35,132 nucleotides of DNA from Blautia sp. (GCA_030841965.1 JAUUSJ010000027.1:1-35132), one strand, 5' to 3'; counted from the first letter of the stretch, positions 6,893 through 15,685 are shown. Translations and numbers: made by a program. Notes: generated by a model not told the origin, from the sequence alone.

Positions 6893-8092
6893 CTAAATAA
6901 TCTCCCCTATTATCTCTGCCTGATATTTTTCAATATCATATATACATTGCTCTAAAGTATAGTTGGAATCTGATAATTTATCATAAAAATGAATAATCAT
7001 TTGGTACAATTTTTCATTCGTATCTATTTTACAAGTATTTTTTAAAACTTCAACTGGATTATCCGTATCAAAAAAAGATAAAGCCAAAGCAATAGCAAAA
7101 GATAAATATACAGGTGTAATTTTCTCCTTTTCACAGGCTCTGGCGGCACCAACCAATCGATCTTTCGGCTGCAACTTACGCATTGGCTCTCTGGCTACTC
7201 TTTCTATCGTATCTTTTAACATTGGATTTTGGAAACGATGTATTAGATTTTCTATATGTAGATGAAGCTCACTATAGTTCACCTTATACTTTTGGGAAAG
7301 CATAGCTGCACTCTCTGTCATGCATCCAACAATCAATTTCTGTACTGCCACATTTTTCGCTGCCTCGTCAATATAAGTATATCCAATTCGTTTTCCCAGA
7401 TACGCGGTTGTCACATGAGCCATATTATGAATGTATAACTTTCTTTCTAAATAATAATGAAAGGGCTCAAATGGGATAATCTTCTCATACTCAGGAATTT
7501 TCCCCTTAAATGCCGCCTTATCCACTGGCAAAAAATCATATTTTTCTACACGTACTGCCAATGGATGTTCATCCGCAGCAATACTGGATGGATCTGCTGG
7601 CGGCACCATTCTTCCGATGGAGGTTTCCACTATTCCAAGCTTTTCTTCCATCATAGCGAGATATCGCTCAGGCATTACTTTTTTTAATTCTTCTTTTAAT
7701 AATTCATCTGCATCCATCAAGTTTTCACAGATTAATATATCTAATACATTATTCGGATTCTCTTCCCATCTCTTAACCAATCCAGCGGCAATCAAAGGAG
7801 CAATTTTCATTAAAACAGAAGCTCCCACAGCTGTCGCCATAATATCTGCTGCAGCTATTTCCTGAATGACGGATTCCTTATCTTTTCCATTCACTGCGCG
7901 AATATTAGTAATCCAATTTGTCTGTATCTGTTCGTCCATAATAATCTGTGGATACTTTTTTTCCGTATTAATGTTTTGAACAACCTGGTCATTCACATCA
8001 ATAAATACTACCTCATATCCTATTTTGGAAAATAGTGCTCCAATAAAACCTCTGCCGATACTTCCGGCTCCATACATAACTGCTGTCTTCAT
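6893..8092 (-). CDS. mtlD: Mannitol-1-phosphate 5-dehydrogenase
   Basis: NAD-dependent cytoplasmic enzyme of 399 aa that interconverts mannitol 1-phosphate and fructose 6-phosphate. The N-terminal nucleotide-binding motif is YGAGSIGRGFIG (residues 7-18). The catalytic signature of polyol-specific long-chain dehydrogenases is present, with K218, N223 and H226 in KLYIHNMAH, followed by TTAYLGKRIGY. Length fits the family (about 380-390 aa). A clear ribosome binding site (GGGAGGA) precedes the ATG. No mannitol phosphotransferase genes are adjacent, so the gene is isolated here; a related sugar-phosphate or sugar-acid dehydrogenase role cannot be fully excluded. The 266 nt upstream of it (8093-8358) show no further gene. 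Confidence 0.88.
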   Translation of the reverse strand: MKTAVMYGAGSIGRGFIGALFSKIGYEVVFIDVNDQVVQNINTEKKYPQIIMDEQIQTNWITNIRAVNGKDKESVIQEIAAADIMATAVGASVLMKIAPLIAAGLVKRWEENPNNVLDILICENLMDADELLKEELKKVMPERYLAMMEEKLGIVETSIGRMVPPADPSSIAADEHPLAVRVEKYDFLPVDKAAFKGKIPEYEKIIPFEPFHYYLERKLYIHNMAHVTTAYLGKRIGYTYIDEAAKNVAVQKLIVGCMTESAAMLSQKYKVNYSELHLHIENLIHRFQNPMLKDTIERVAREPMRKLQPKDRLVGAARACEKEKITPVYLSFAIALALSFFDTDNPVEVLKNTCKIDTNEKLYQMIIHFYDKLSDSNYTLEQCIYDIEKYQAEIIGEII

Positions 8093-8358
8093 CGTTTAAA
8101 TTCCTCCCTAAATCTTTCTATCATTATATATTAGAATCAAATAATTCTTATATATTATCCTATTTCCGCTAAAAAAATAGAGCTTTGAATAATTGGAATC
8201 ACAAAATTTCTAATTATTTTATCATATCACCAGTATTTTTACTATCCGAAAAATATTTTATTTTAAAACCTTGTCTCTTTATCCTGTATTTATTTTTACA
8301 TCAAATTTTATCTCTCCGACCAGAAACATAGCTTGCCAAACTTCTCCAGCGAAGTAAA

Positions 8359-9534
8359 TCAAAATAACTCTTTTAACTTCTCCAATCTAGAAAGCGCCTC
8401 ATCTAATGTACTCTTCTCTCTCGCAAAATGAAGACGAATCAAATGATTTACCTCTTCCTTAAAAAAACTAGAACCCGGCACCGCCGCCACTCCAATTTCT
8501 CGAATCATCCATTCACAAAATTCTAAATCTGTATAGCCTTCAAACTGTGGCAAATCTAAAAATCTCTGAATATCCAACAAAACAAAATACGTTCCCTGCG
8601 GAATATTATGTTCTAAACCAATTCGGTCTAATCCCGCTAAAAAATAATCTCTTTTCTCGGTATAGACTGTTCTCAAATCCTCGTAATATGTCTCAGGAAA
8701 ATTAAGACCTACAACCGCAGCCTCCTGAAGCGGTGCCGCTGCTCCGACCGTCAAAAAATCATGTACCTTCTTCGCTCCCTCTATGACAAACTCTGGTGCA
8801 ATCAAATATCCAAGCCTCCATCCCGTAATGGAAAATGTCTTAGACAGGGAATTACAAGTAATCGTATGCTCAAACATTCCCGGAAGAGCTGATAAATATG
8901 TATGCTCATACGGCTCATAGACCAAATGTTCATACACCTCATCTGTTATCGCATAGGCATCATATTTTAATACTAATTTCCCTATTTCCTCTAATTCTTC
9001 TCTTGTAAAAACCTTGCCACATGGGTTAGAAGGATTGCAAATAATTATCGCCTTCGCACCATTTTGGAATCCTTCTTCAATTAACTTTAAGTCAAAATGA
9101 TAATCTGGTGGAACGAGTGGGATATATATCGGCTCTGCCCCTGATAAAATAGCATCCGCCCCATAATTTTCATAAAACGGAGAGAAAACCATAACCTTAT
9201 CTCCCGGATTGCAGACGGTCATCATCGCACACATCATCGCTTCTGTCCCACCGCAGGTCACTACGATTTCTTTGTCTGCATCTATCAAACGCCCAATTCG
9301 TTTTCCCTGCTTTCTCGCCAACGCCTCCCGAAGATTTTGTGCCCCAAAAGTAACAGAGTACTGATGCGGTCCCTCGTAGGCAACCTTTGAAAGTCTATCG
9401 AGCATTTCCTTCGGTGGGTCAAAATCTGGAAATCCCTGGGATAAATTGATTGCTCCATATTCATCGCTAATTCTTGTCATACGTCGGATAACAGAATCCG
9501 TAAATGTTTTTACTCGATTACTTAATTGTGGCAT
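8359..9534 (-). CDS. PLP-dependent aminotransferase, class I/II
   Basis: Fold-type I aminotransferase of 391 aa, in the group that includes aspartate/alanine-type and methionine or aromatic aminotransferases. Visible features: INLSQGFPDFDPP near the N-terminus, ICNPSNPCGK, ITDEVYEHLVY with the cofactor Asp, and the PLP lysine K232 in NSLSKTFSITGWRLGY. The start was moved to ATG 9534 (MPQLSNRVK) because GAGGGGA lies 7-8 nt upstream; the longer frame from 9585 adds 17 residues unlike the family. It overlaps the end of the upstream aminotransferase gene by 13 nt, so the two are translated together from one operon. Substrate cannot be decided from the sequence. Confidence 0.92.
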   Translation of the reverse strand: MPQLSNRVKTFTDSVIRRMTRISDEYGAINLSQGFPDFDPPKEMLDRLSKVAYEGPHQYSVTFGAQNLREALARKQGKRIGRLIDADKEIVVTCGGTEAMMCAMMTVCNPGDKVMVFSPFYENYGADAILSGAEPIYIPLVPPDYHFDLKLIEEGFQNGAKAIIICNPSNPCGKVFTREELEEIGKLVLKYDAYAITDEVYEHLVYEPYEHTYLSALPGMFEHTITCNSLSKTFSITGWRLGYLIAPEFVIEGAKKVHDFLTVGAAAPLQEAAVVGLNFPETYYEDLRTVYTEKRDYFLAGLDRIGLEHNIPQGTYFVLLDIQRFLDLPQFEGYTDLEFCEWMIREIGVAAVPGSSFFKEEVNHLIRLHFAREKSTLDEALSRLEKLKELF

Positions 9535-10673
9535 AATTTTGTCCCCTCTCTTTCCAAAACTTTCATAAACTCTGTGATTGCGCAAAGACCATCCTTCAAA
9601 ACATCCGAGTCACTCGCATATCCGATTCTCATACTATGCTCCTCCTCAAAACATTCTCCAGGTGTCACAAAAGCGCCTGTCTCATGATACATCCTCTCAC
9701 AAAACTCATACGAAGGCATGTCAAAATCATAGTAAACTAATGCCGTAGTCCCCGCCTTTGGCTTCGTATAATACACATGACTTTCTTTTGAAACCCACTC
9801 ATCTAAAATAGCCAGATTTTTGCGCACAATTTCTCGACTTCTCTCCAAAAGTTTTTCTTTATGCTCTAATGCAAGCCCCGCAACCATCTCATCAAACATC
9901 CCACAGCTAACTAAATTATAATCTCTGTGAGATAGACAAGAATGCACCACATCCATATCATGAGTCGCAATCCATCCCAATCGAAGTCCCGCCATAGAAA
10001 ATACTTTGGACATACTGCTGACAGAAATTCCCTTCTCATAAATATCCACAATCGACTCACACCAGACATCCTCCTGTGTCAAATGTCGATACACCTCATC
10101 ACATAATACATAAGCATCCACCTCTCTCGCAATTTTAACAATCTCTCTTAACATCTCATTCGATATCAATGCACCTGTCGGATTATTCGGATTATTAATA
10201 CAAATCATCTTTGTTCCTGGAACTGCAAGGCGTTTTAGCTCATCCAAATCTGGAAGATAGGAATTACTCTGTTTTAACTTCATAATCTGCACATCTGCCT
10301 TATAAGATTCCGGAATGGAGTATAACTGTTGATAAGTAGGCATAATGCTGATGATACGGTCTCCTGGATTAATAAGCGAATAAAAAACATGATGATTCGC
10401 ACCCGCAGCCCCGTGAGTCGGAATAATATTTTCTGACTGAATAGTCCTATATAAACCACTTACTCCTTCCAAAAACTTAGGATTCCCCTCAATATCACCA
10501 TACGTCAATCTCTTCTTACTAAATTCCTTCCAAAACTCCCCTCCATCAATTCCTGTCATCTTCCATAGCTCTTCCAATGTAATCGAATCCACACAAGTTT
10601 CCGCAATATTATACCTTGCACCCACCTCATATTTATTCATCCACTCTTCCACTTTAAAAGGTTTAATAATCAT
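9522..10673 (-). CDS. PLP-dependent aminotransferase (divergent class I/II)
   Basis: Aminotransferase of 383 aa. The family motifs are GDIEGNPKFLEGVSGLY, CINNPNNPTGALIS, LCDEVYRHL and the PLP lysine K223 in SSMSKVFSMAGLRLGW. The N-terminus (MIIKPFKVEEWMNKYE) is characteristic of a small clostridial subgroup rather than of the AspC group. Start ATG 10673 with AAGGAGGAAG directly upstream. Two dissimilar aminotransferases overlap in one operon behind a leader RNA with its own promoter, which suggests co-regulation by an amino acid or related metabolite; which one is unknown. Confidence 0.9.
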   Translation of the reverse strand: MIIKPFKVEEWMNKYEVGARYNIAETCVDSITLEELWKMTGIDGGEFWKEFSKKRLTYGDIEGNPKFLEGVSGLYRTIQSENIIPTHGAAGANHHVFYSLINPGDRIISIMPTYQQLYSIPESYKADVQIMKLKQSNSYLPDLDELKRLAVPGTKMICINNPNNPTGALISNEMLREIVKIAREVDAYVLCDEVYRHLTQEDVWCESIVDIYEKGISVSSMSKVFSMAGLRLGWIATHDMDVVHSCLSHRDYNLVSCGMFDEMVAGLALEHKEKLLERSREIVRKNLAILDEWVSKESHVYYTKPKAGTTALVYYDFDMPSYEFCERMYHETGAFVTPGECFEEEHSMRIGYASDSDVLKDGLCAITEFMKVLEREGTKLCHN

Positions 10674-10703
10674 TCTTTCTTCCTCCTTAATTAAAAAAGA
10701 AAA

Positions 10704-10795
10704 GGCATCCAGAACCCTTCCTTATAGCATGAATTCCATGCCGTACCTACGGAAGAGTTCTGAATACCTTTTTACGCTCCACCCGGTGGTGAAGC
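10704..10795 (-). ncRNA. Structured leader RNA of the aminotransferase operon (candidate attenuator)
   Basis: Read on the minus strand, the leader first forms an 8-bp hairpin (GCUUCACC / GGUGGAGC, 10788-10795 with 10776-10783). It is followed by an uninterrupted 18-bp stem (10751-10768 with 10704-10721, a few G-U pairs) that encloses smaller hairpins such as CCGU/ACGG and GCAUG/CAUGC. The stem is followed at once by UUUUCUUUUUU and then the ribosome binding site. With a promoter 23 nt upstream of the first hairpin, this has the layout of a transcription attenuator or riboswitch. It does not match the consensus of riboswitch classes I can recall, nor a T-box. It could instead be a plain bidirectional terminator of the ATPase gene. 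Confidence 0.6.
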
Positions 10796-10817
10796 AGGTT
10801 GTCTATTTATTTATTCC

Positions 10818-10846
10818 ATTCTAAACTAAATGCCATAAGCTGTCAA
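10818..10846 (-). promoter_or_regulatory. Promoter of the aminotransferase operon
   Basis: TTGACA (minus strand, 10841-10846), a 17-nt spacer and TAGAAT (10818-10823). The -35 box overlaps the stop codon of the upstream ATPase gene (10843-10845). Transcription would start near 10811, giving a leader of roughly 138 nt that contains the whole structured region. Confidence 0.8.
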
Positions 10847-12150
10847 CAACTTTTCTCATCAAATATTACTGTACCATTCTCTCCATTCACCAACCGATAC
10901 ACTCCCTGACTGCAATTCTCCATAAAAAATGGGGAATGCGTTGTATATATAATCTGATATTCCTCAGATAATCCCTGCAAAAAATCCAAAAGATTTTTCT
11001 GTGCATCCTCATGCAAATGAAGCCCAGGCTCATCTAATAAAAACACAAACGGCGTTCGTTCTGTCTTTTTAATCGCCTCAAACCACACCCAAAAAGAAAA
11101 GAACCACTGAAACCCCTTACTTCGACTAGTCAATGGCAGAGATACCATACTATGCACATCCCGAATCTGTATTTGCAACATCGTCTCATTTACTGGCGGT
11201 ATTTCCTTGCGAAACAACCCCTTTTTCTGTCCTGGCGACAATTCCTTACGTGCCAGCCCAAGCTCAATTCTAAGATTTGGATTCCCTGTCCACGCCTGTA
11301 AAAAAGATGTAGATAATTCCGCCTGCGCCAGCTCCAAGTCTGTCTGAAAAACCGATAAATCCTTTGCTCTTAAGATAGACTCCGTATCCAAATCACAGAG
11401 AGCCATAAAAGCATTTATCGTCTGTTTTGCAGGCGTTTGTGTACCGCTGCAAAGCTGCTCCAGACAGATATCAGAAGAAAGCATGGCGCATTCATCATAA
11501 TAAAGAAAACGAGGAATATTTGGCATCAGCCAGGTACGAAATACATATTCATTGAGAGGATTATCCCAACCATGGAGATTCTCAAAAAACTTCCCCGTCT
11601 CCCTGAGAGCATCCTGTTCTTGCTTATCCATTGTGGCAGAACTTTTTGTAAAAAACCAGTCAAAATCTTCCTTTGTATGTAACGCCGCCAATCCTTTTTG
11701 TAGCTTTGCCAACTCTGGCGCCTTCTTGGAAGTATAAGCTTCCCAGAAAGCATAGGGGTCATAAGTAAATCCATTGTCAATAACCTGATGAGCGCCTGTA
11801 TAATCTGTTGTGCGGGAAAATATATTTTTTTGTTCTGGCAAAAGCATTTCTTCTCGAATCTCTTCCAAAAGCCTGCCCGTAACCTCATAGGTTAAGACAG
11901 TCGTCTGTGGAGACTTTTGCTCCAGAGTCAGCTCGCGCCTTTTCAGGCGCGGATAATCTGATTGTTCATCAAATTGAAATGCTGTGGCTTTACTGTCATA
12001 GTAGTTTGACTTTGCTATAAGCTCTAAAACGCTCGTTTTTCCAGCCTCGTTTCGTCCGACTAACGCAATAATATTTTTAGAGAGTTCCATTTCTTGCACA
12101 GTTTCAAGACAACGGTACGGATATAGCGTAGCTTTTTTTAGTCGTATCAT
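10843..12150 (-). CDS. AAA/ABC-type ATPase (OLD/RecF-like)
   Basis: Cytoplasmic ATPase of 435 aa in the AAA_15/AAA_21 group related to OLD and RecF proteins. Walker A is GRNEAGKT (G32-T39). The C-terminal half has the Walker B region FLLDEPGLHLHEDAQ and the H-loop TTHSPFFM. No TOPRIM nuclease domain follows, unlike true OLD nucleases, and no partner helicase is adjacent. The start was moved to ATG 12150 (MIRLKKATLYPYR) since GGAGGTGA lies 5 nt upstream; the longer frame from 12177 would start before that ribosome binding site. It lies 23 nt after the secreted-protein gene and may be co-transcribed with it. The function is unknown; such ATPases often act in DNA metabolism or defence. Confidence 0.88.
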   Translation of the reverse strand: MIRLKKATLYPYRCLETVQEMELSKNIIALVGRNEAGKTSVLELIAKSNYYDSKATAFQFDEQSDYPRLKRRELTLEQKSPQTTVLTYEVTGRLLEEIREEMLLPEQKNIFSRTTDYTGAHQVIDNGFTYDPYAFWEAYTSKKAPELAKLQKGLAALHTKEDFDWFFTKSSATMDKQEQDALRETGKFFENLHGWDNPLNEYVFRTWLMPNIPRFLYYDECAMLSSDICLEQLCSGTQTPAKQTINAFMALCDLDTESILRAKDLSVFQTDLELAQAELSTSFLQAWTGNPNLRIELGLARKELSPGQKKGLFRKEIPPVNETMLQIQIRDVHSMVSLPLTSRSKGFQWFFSFWVWFEAIKKTERTPFVFLLDEPGLHLHEDAQKNLLDFLQGLSEEYQIIYTTHSPFFMENCSQGVYRLVNGENGTVIFDEKSC

Positions 12151-12173
12151 GATATTCACCTCCAATTTAGCAA

Positions 12174-13067
12174 TCACCCATTCGATAGACTTTTGAATAA
12201 ATCTAAAAGCTTGTCAAATAATCCCATCTCTTCTTGTGTCTCTTCTTTTGATACGGTCTCAGGAATGGAAACGCCCTCTGCGGATATCATAAAGCTTGTC
12301 TGTTCCATTTCAGTATTATCCTCAGATACATAAGATTTTGAAAATTCCTTCGCCGCTGCCGCATTAATGGAAATATCATCCATCTCAAAGTTTTCTATAT
12401 CTGCTGCGATTTCCAAATCGGCTTCCGTGTCTGGAGATACCGTAAACATCACTACTTCATTCCCTCCAGCGTCTGTCACAGAAGTCTGCACTGTTTTTCC
12501 TTCCTCTTCCTCTGCCTGACCTGGAACAGTACCTTTCACTTGAATATTGTCGCAAAATTCTGGGTCTAAAGTAAAGGATATTTGAAGCAGATATGACTGG
12601 AAAAAGCTTTTATCCACAAATGATGGATTCCTGCGTACTTTTAGGAAGATTTTTAATTCTCCTTCCTGTCCAGCCAATTCTTCCTTTTCTACTTCATTTC
12701 CGTCTAATGTATAGACGATGTCAAAACTCCATGGAAGTTCTGCCTTTTCTATATTCCCCTGATAATAGAACTTTCCTTTCTTGGCTGTGAAGGTATGCTC
12801 CTCCTTATCACTCTCAATTGTCTCCAAGTTAGTCAGATTTTGTACTTTATCATAATCACCGTAGTCGGTAATTTCTCCCTCCGTCGTTACATGAAAAGTA
12901 TTGACCACATAAGCAGTATTTACTTTTCCGTCTTGTTCCAGTCTGACATAGACATTTTCATTTTTCGTATATTTCGCATCCGAGGCAGCAAATACTGTGC
13001 TTTTCATCGAAAAGACCATACCAAGTGCCAATGCTGTGGATAAAAATTTCTTACCATATATTTTCAT
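12174..13067 (-). CDS. Secreted protein of unknown function, partner of MMPL exporter
   Basis: Exported protein of 297 aa with a clear signal peptide (residues 1-28, cleavage after TVFA). The mature part is acidic and probably all-beta, with segments such as TAYVVNTFHVTTEGEITDYG and the YTLDGNEV region that I associate with the extracellular part of YhgE/Pip-like proteins; the assignment is weak. No C-terminal membrane anchor is visible. Start ATG 13067 is chosen because GGAGG is 8 nt upstream; an in-frame ATG at 13082 sits on the ribosome binding site itself. It follows the MMPL exporter gene on the same strand, separated by a truncated R1 repeat. A role as an accessory or cargo of the exporter is inferred. 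Confidence 0.75.
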   Translation of the reverse strand: MKIYGKKFLSTALALGMVFSMKSTVFAASDAKYTKNENVYVRLEQDGKVNTAYVVNTFHVTTEGEITDYGDYDKVQNLTNLETIESDKEEHTFTAKKGKFYYQGNIEKAELPWSFDIVYTLDGNEVEKEELAGQEGELKIFLKVRRNPSFVDKSFFQSYLLQISFTLDPEFCDNIQVKGTVPGQAEEEEGKTVQTSVTDAGGNEVVMFTVSPDTEADLEIAADIENFEMDDISINAAAAKEFSKSYVSEDNTEMEQTSFMISAEGVSIPETVSKEETQEEMGLFDKLLDLFKSLSNG

Positions 13068-13085
13068 AAAAATTACCTCCATTTC

Positions 13086-13173
13086 ATGATGTTGGGGTCA
13101 AAAGGTCTTTTGACCCCTTTGATACCAGATTGCTCCGCACAAGATGCTCCCACAATCCTTATTTCATAATCCA
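13086..13173 (-). repeat. R1 element, truncated inverted copy
   Basis: The first 65 or so bases match the right end of the full R1 copies in reverse orientation, including the terminal inverted repeat, the GGGGTCAAAAG/CTTTTGACCCC hairpin and GATACCAGATTGCTCCGCACAA. Similarity resumes at TTCATAATCC (about 13164-13172) after an internal loss. The copy ends at the stop codon of the MMPL gene (13175) and begins about 7 nt from the ribosome binding site of the secreted-protein gene. Confidence 0.82.
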
Positions 13174-13174
13174 T

Positions 13175-15331
13175 TTATTTATCTGTATCATCATAAGAAT
13201 CCAGTCTGCTCACGCCCAGGAAACCTTCTGTCTTTGTAGATAACATCGCAGAAGATGCTTCTGTTCTTTCTGCCGTTTGTTCAAGCTTTTTCCCCTTAAA
13301 GAATCCCGCCTTCCATGTCGTAATCGGAATTAGTTTGTCAATCAACATCAATAAGGCAGGTAGGCATAGATTCACTAAAACGAGAGGAAGCAATGCGCCA
13401 CGTCCAATTAAAATACCCAAAGACACTACCATGCTGTTGGAAGATGCAAAAGCTAATGCAAAACCTGCAATCGCTAAAACAGTGGCAGAAACCAGCACGG
13501 ATGAGATTGTCTCTCCCATCGTCTCTTGTAGAGCCTGCTTCATCGGAAATTTCTTTCGATTTTTCAGATAATTATTAGTCAATAAAATCGCATAGTCGAT
13601 AGTAGCTCCCATCTGTACTGTGCTGACTACAAGATATCCTAAGTAAAGCAGGTTGCTTCCAGTGAAATATGGAATCGCCATATTGACCCATATGGAAGCT
13701 TTGATAACTAAAATCAGTGGAATCGGAATTAACCATGATTTTGTCATAAACATTAAAATCAGATAAATGGCAATTAATGTTACGAGATTGACAATCTTAT
13801 TATCTCTCTCCACGGTAGTTTTCATATCATAAAGATTGGCGCTCTGTCCAGCATAAAGCACATCATCTCCGTAGTATTTCATAGCGGTATTACGCACATT
13901 CTCAACCAAAGCGAAAGATTCCTCGCTTTCATCTGGAAGTTCCGAATAGATAATAATTCTCGCATAATTCTCTCCATAAAACTGTTCTCGGATTTCATCG
14001 GAAAAATACTCTGGCGGAATCTTTTCTCCCACTTGCATCGTATAGGATAATACCTGCGTCACAGGATTCATGGATTCAATATCCTCACATAATAGTTTTT
14101 CTTTCGTGCGGTCCGTATTTGGCACCAGAAGAACCATTGTATTTTTTTGTCCAAATTCTTTATCGATAATCTGAGCTGCCTTAGTCGGCTCATCTGAAGT
14201 TCCATATGTAAAATGATTCTTCTTTTGCGCTGGATAACAGATTAGACATATGAGAATCATAATGACAGCTGCCGGTACAGAGATGCGAACGGCTACTTTA
14301 CCTGCCCCCTTAAAGCTTGGCATAAAGCTACGATGGCGTGTCTTATCAATCCACTTATTCAAGAGAAGAATTGCCGCTGGCAGGAAAGTCATACACGATA
14401 TGAAACTCAAGATAACGCCTTTGACTAAACTAATTCCCATATCTGGGCCGATGCGAAAATCCATCAGCGTCAGAGCGACAAATCCAAAAATAGTTGTCAA
14501 TGCACTTGCAAGAATAGATTTCATAGACTCTTTCATGGCAAACTTCATTGCCTGCGCATCATTTTTGGCTGTCAATCGATGCTTTTGGAAACTATGAGAG
14601 AGGAAAATCGCATAGTCCAAAGATACTGCAAGCTGTAAAATAGGTGCAACTGCCAATGTCACATAAGAAATTTCTCCTCGAAATACCTCGCTCCCCAGAT
14701 TAATCAATGCAGCTGCCCCGATAGCAAGCAAATAAATAAATGGCTCAATCCAACTGGTAGTGGCAAGCATCAATATCAAAATAATTAATGGAGCCAGAAC
14801 ACAGATGGCTTTTAAAGTTTGAGATATCGCCAGCTTTTGTGCATCTGCCTGCTCTACGGCGGAACCTGACATTAGCGTATCCTCACCCAGAAGCTCCTGT
14901 ATCTGTTCTATAGTAGCTTTTTCTTGTCCATCGGCAATCGCCACGGAAAAAAGTGCATTGCCATCCTTGTAATAGTCGTCAACCATATCTTGGTCTTGCA
15001 CTTCGAGCGACTTTTTCATATCTACCACATCATCCAGCCATTTGACATCCTCAATTCCTTCGAGCTTGGATAATTGCTGTTTTATCTGCAACCCTTCCTG
15101 GATAGAAACATCTTCCACCCGTACATTACAATTTGGGAGTGCTTCTCCAAATTCATCCTTCATTACATCTAGCGCTATCGTTGAACTCGCCTCTGGCGGA
15201 AGATAGTCCGTCATATTATAGTTGATTCCCACCTTTGTAAAAAATACAAAGGTAAAAAGCACCGTCAAGGCAAGCACAAATCCTACGACTAGCTTTCGAT
15301 ATTTGATTACAAAATCTGAAATCCTATTCAT
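13175..15331 (-). CDS. MMPL/RND family transporter
   Basis: Integral membrane transporter of 718 aa with the two-fold MMPL layout. Each half has one N-terminal membrane helix, an extracellular domain of roughly 140-160 aa, and a five-helix bundle. The paired Asp-Tyr motifs that relay protons in MmpL proteins are visible: D239-Y240 in SLDYAIFLSHS and D579-Y580 in TIDYAILLTNN. The start region is MNRISDFVIKYRKLVVGF. The length is typical of Firmicutes MMPL proteins. Substrate unknown; lipids, peptides or drugs are all possible. Upstream is a promoter that shares a 16-bp motif with the promoter of the adjacent two-component system, so this pump is the likely regulatory target of that system. Confidence 0.92.
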   Translation of the reverse strand: MNRISDFVIKYRKLVVGFVLALTVLFTFVFFTKVGINYNMTDYLPPEASSTIALDVMKDEFGEALPNCNVRVEDVSIQEGLQIKQQLSKLEGIEDVKWLDDVVDMKKSLEVQDQDMVDDYYKDGNALFSVAIADGQEKATIEQIQELLGEDTLMSGSAVEQADAQKLAISQTLKAICVLAPLIILILMLATTSWIEPFIYLLAIGAAALINLGSEVFRGEISYVTLAVAPILQLAVSLDYAIFLSHSFQKHRLTAKNDAQAMKFAMKESMKSILASALTTIFGFVALTLMDFRIGPDMGISLVKGVILSFISCMTFLPAAILLLNKWIDKTRHRSFMPSFKGAGKVAVRISVPAAVIMILICLICYPAQKKNHFTYGTSDEPTKAAQIIDKEFGQKNTMVLLVPNTDRTKEKLLCEDIESMNPVTQVLSYTMQVGEKIPPEYFSDEIREQFYGENYARIIIYSELPDESEESFALVENVRNTAMKYYGDDVLYAGQSANLYDMKTTVERDNKIVNLVTLIAIYLILMFMTKSWLIPIPLILVIKASIWVNMAIPYFTGSNLLYLGYLVVSTVQMGATIDYAILLTNNYLKNRKKFPMKQALQETMGETISSVLVSATVLAIAGFALAFASSNSMVVSLGILIGRGALLPLVLVNLCLPALLMLIDKLIPITTWKAGFFKGKKLEQTAERTEASSAMLSTKTEGFLGVSRLDSYDDTDK

Positions 15332-15384
15332 TTTATTTTACCTCCTTTTTCTAACAAAAACTGTTTGCTTTGTTTGATGTCTAC

Positions 15385-15416
15385 ATTATAGGGAGACAAG
15401 GTTGAATAAAAGTAAA
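15385..15416 (-). promoter_or_regulatory. MMPL promoter with motif shared with the response-regulator promoter
   Basis: On the minus strand, TTTACTTTTATTCAAC (15401-15416) is followed after exactly 10 nt by TATAAT (15385-15390). The -35 position falls inside the motif and is poor (ACTTTT), which suits an activator-dependent promoter. The same arrangement is found at 17490-17521. Confidence 0.72.
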
Positions 15417-15471
15417 AAAGAAAATACATTTTCCACAATTATAGATATAAAATCCAATTTTCATTATGAAC

Positions 15472-15679
15472 ATGATACCAGGGTCAAAAGGTCTAAAATC
15501 CGATGCAAGTTTGCTTGCAAGAGGATTTTTGAACTTGGGACCCGCCAAAAACAGGAATAAGTAGCCATTTTTCAGAGAAAAATGAGCGGATTATGAATGT
15601 TTTTGAGAATTGCGGGAGCACATTGTGCGGAGCAATCTGGTATCAAAGGGGTCAAAAGACCTTTTGACCCCAACATCAT
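15472..15679 (+). repeat. R1 interspersed element, full copy 2 (208 bp)
   Basis: Same length and nearly the same sequence as 5831-6038, with about ten substitutions. Most fall in loops or keep pairing. GATACCAG near the left end and CTGGTATC before the terminal hairpin pair perfectly in this copy. It lies between the MMPL promoter and the terminator of the kinase gene. No reading frame or target duplication was seen. Confidence 0.88.
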
Positions 15680-15685
15680 GAGCAT

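Noticed and set aside
10674..10842. T-box or small SRP RNA in the aminotransferase leader
   Set aside because: GGGTGGAGCG only superficially resembles the T-box core GGGTGGNACCGCG, the leader is too short for a stem I, and the SRP signature GGAAGGAAGCAG is absent.
10843..12150. OLD-family defence nuclease (Gabija-like)
   Set aside because: There is no TOPRIM domain in its 435 aa and no UvrD-like helicase next to it.
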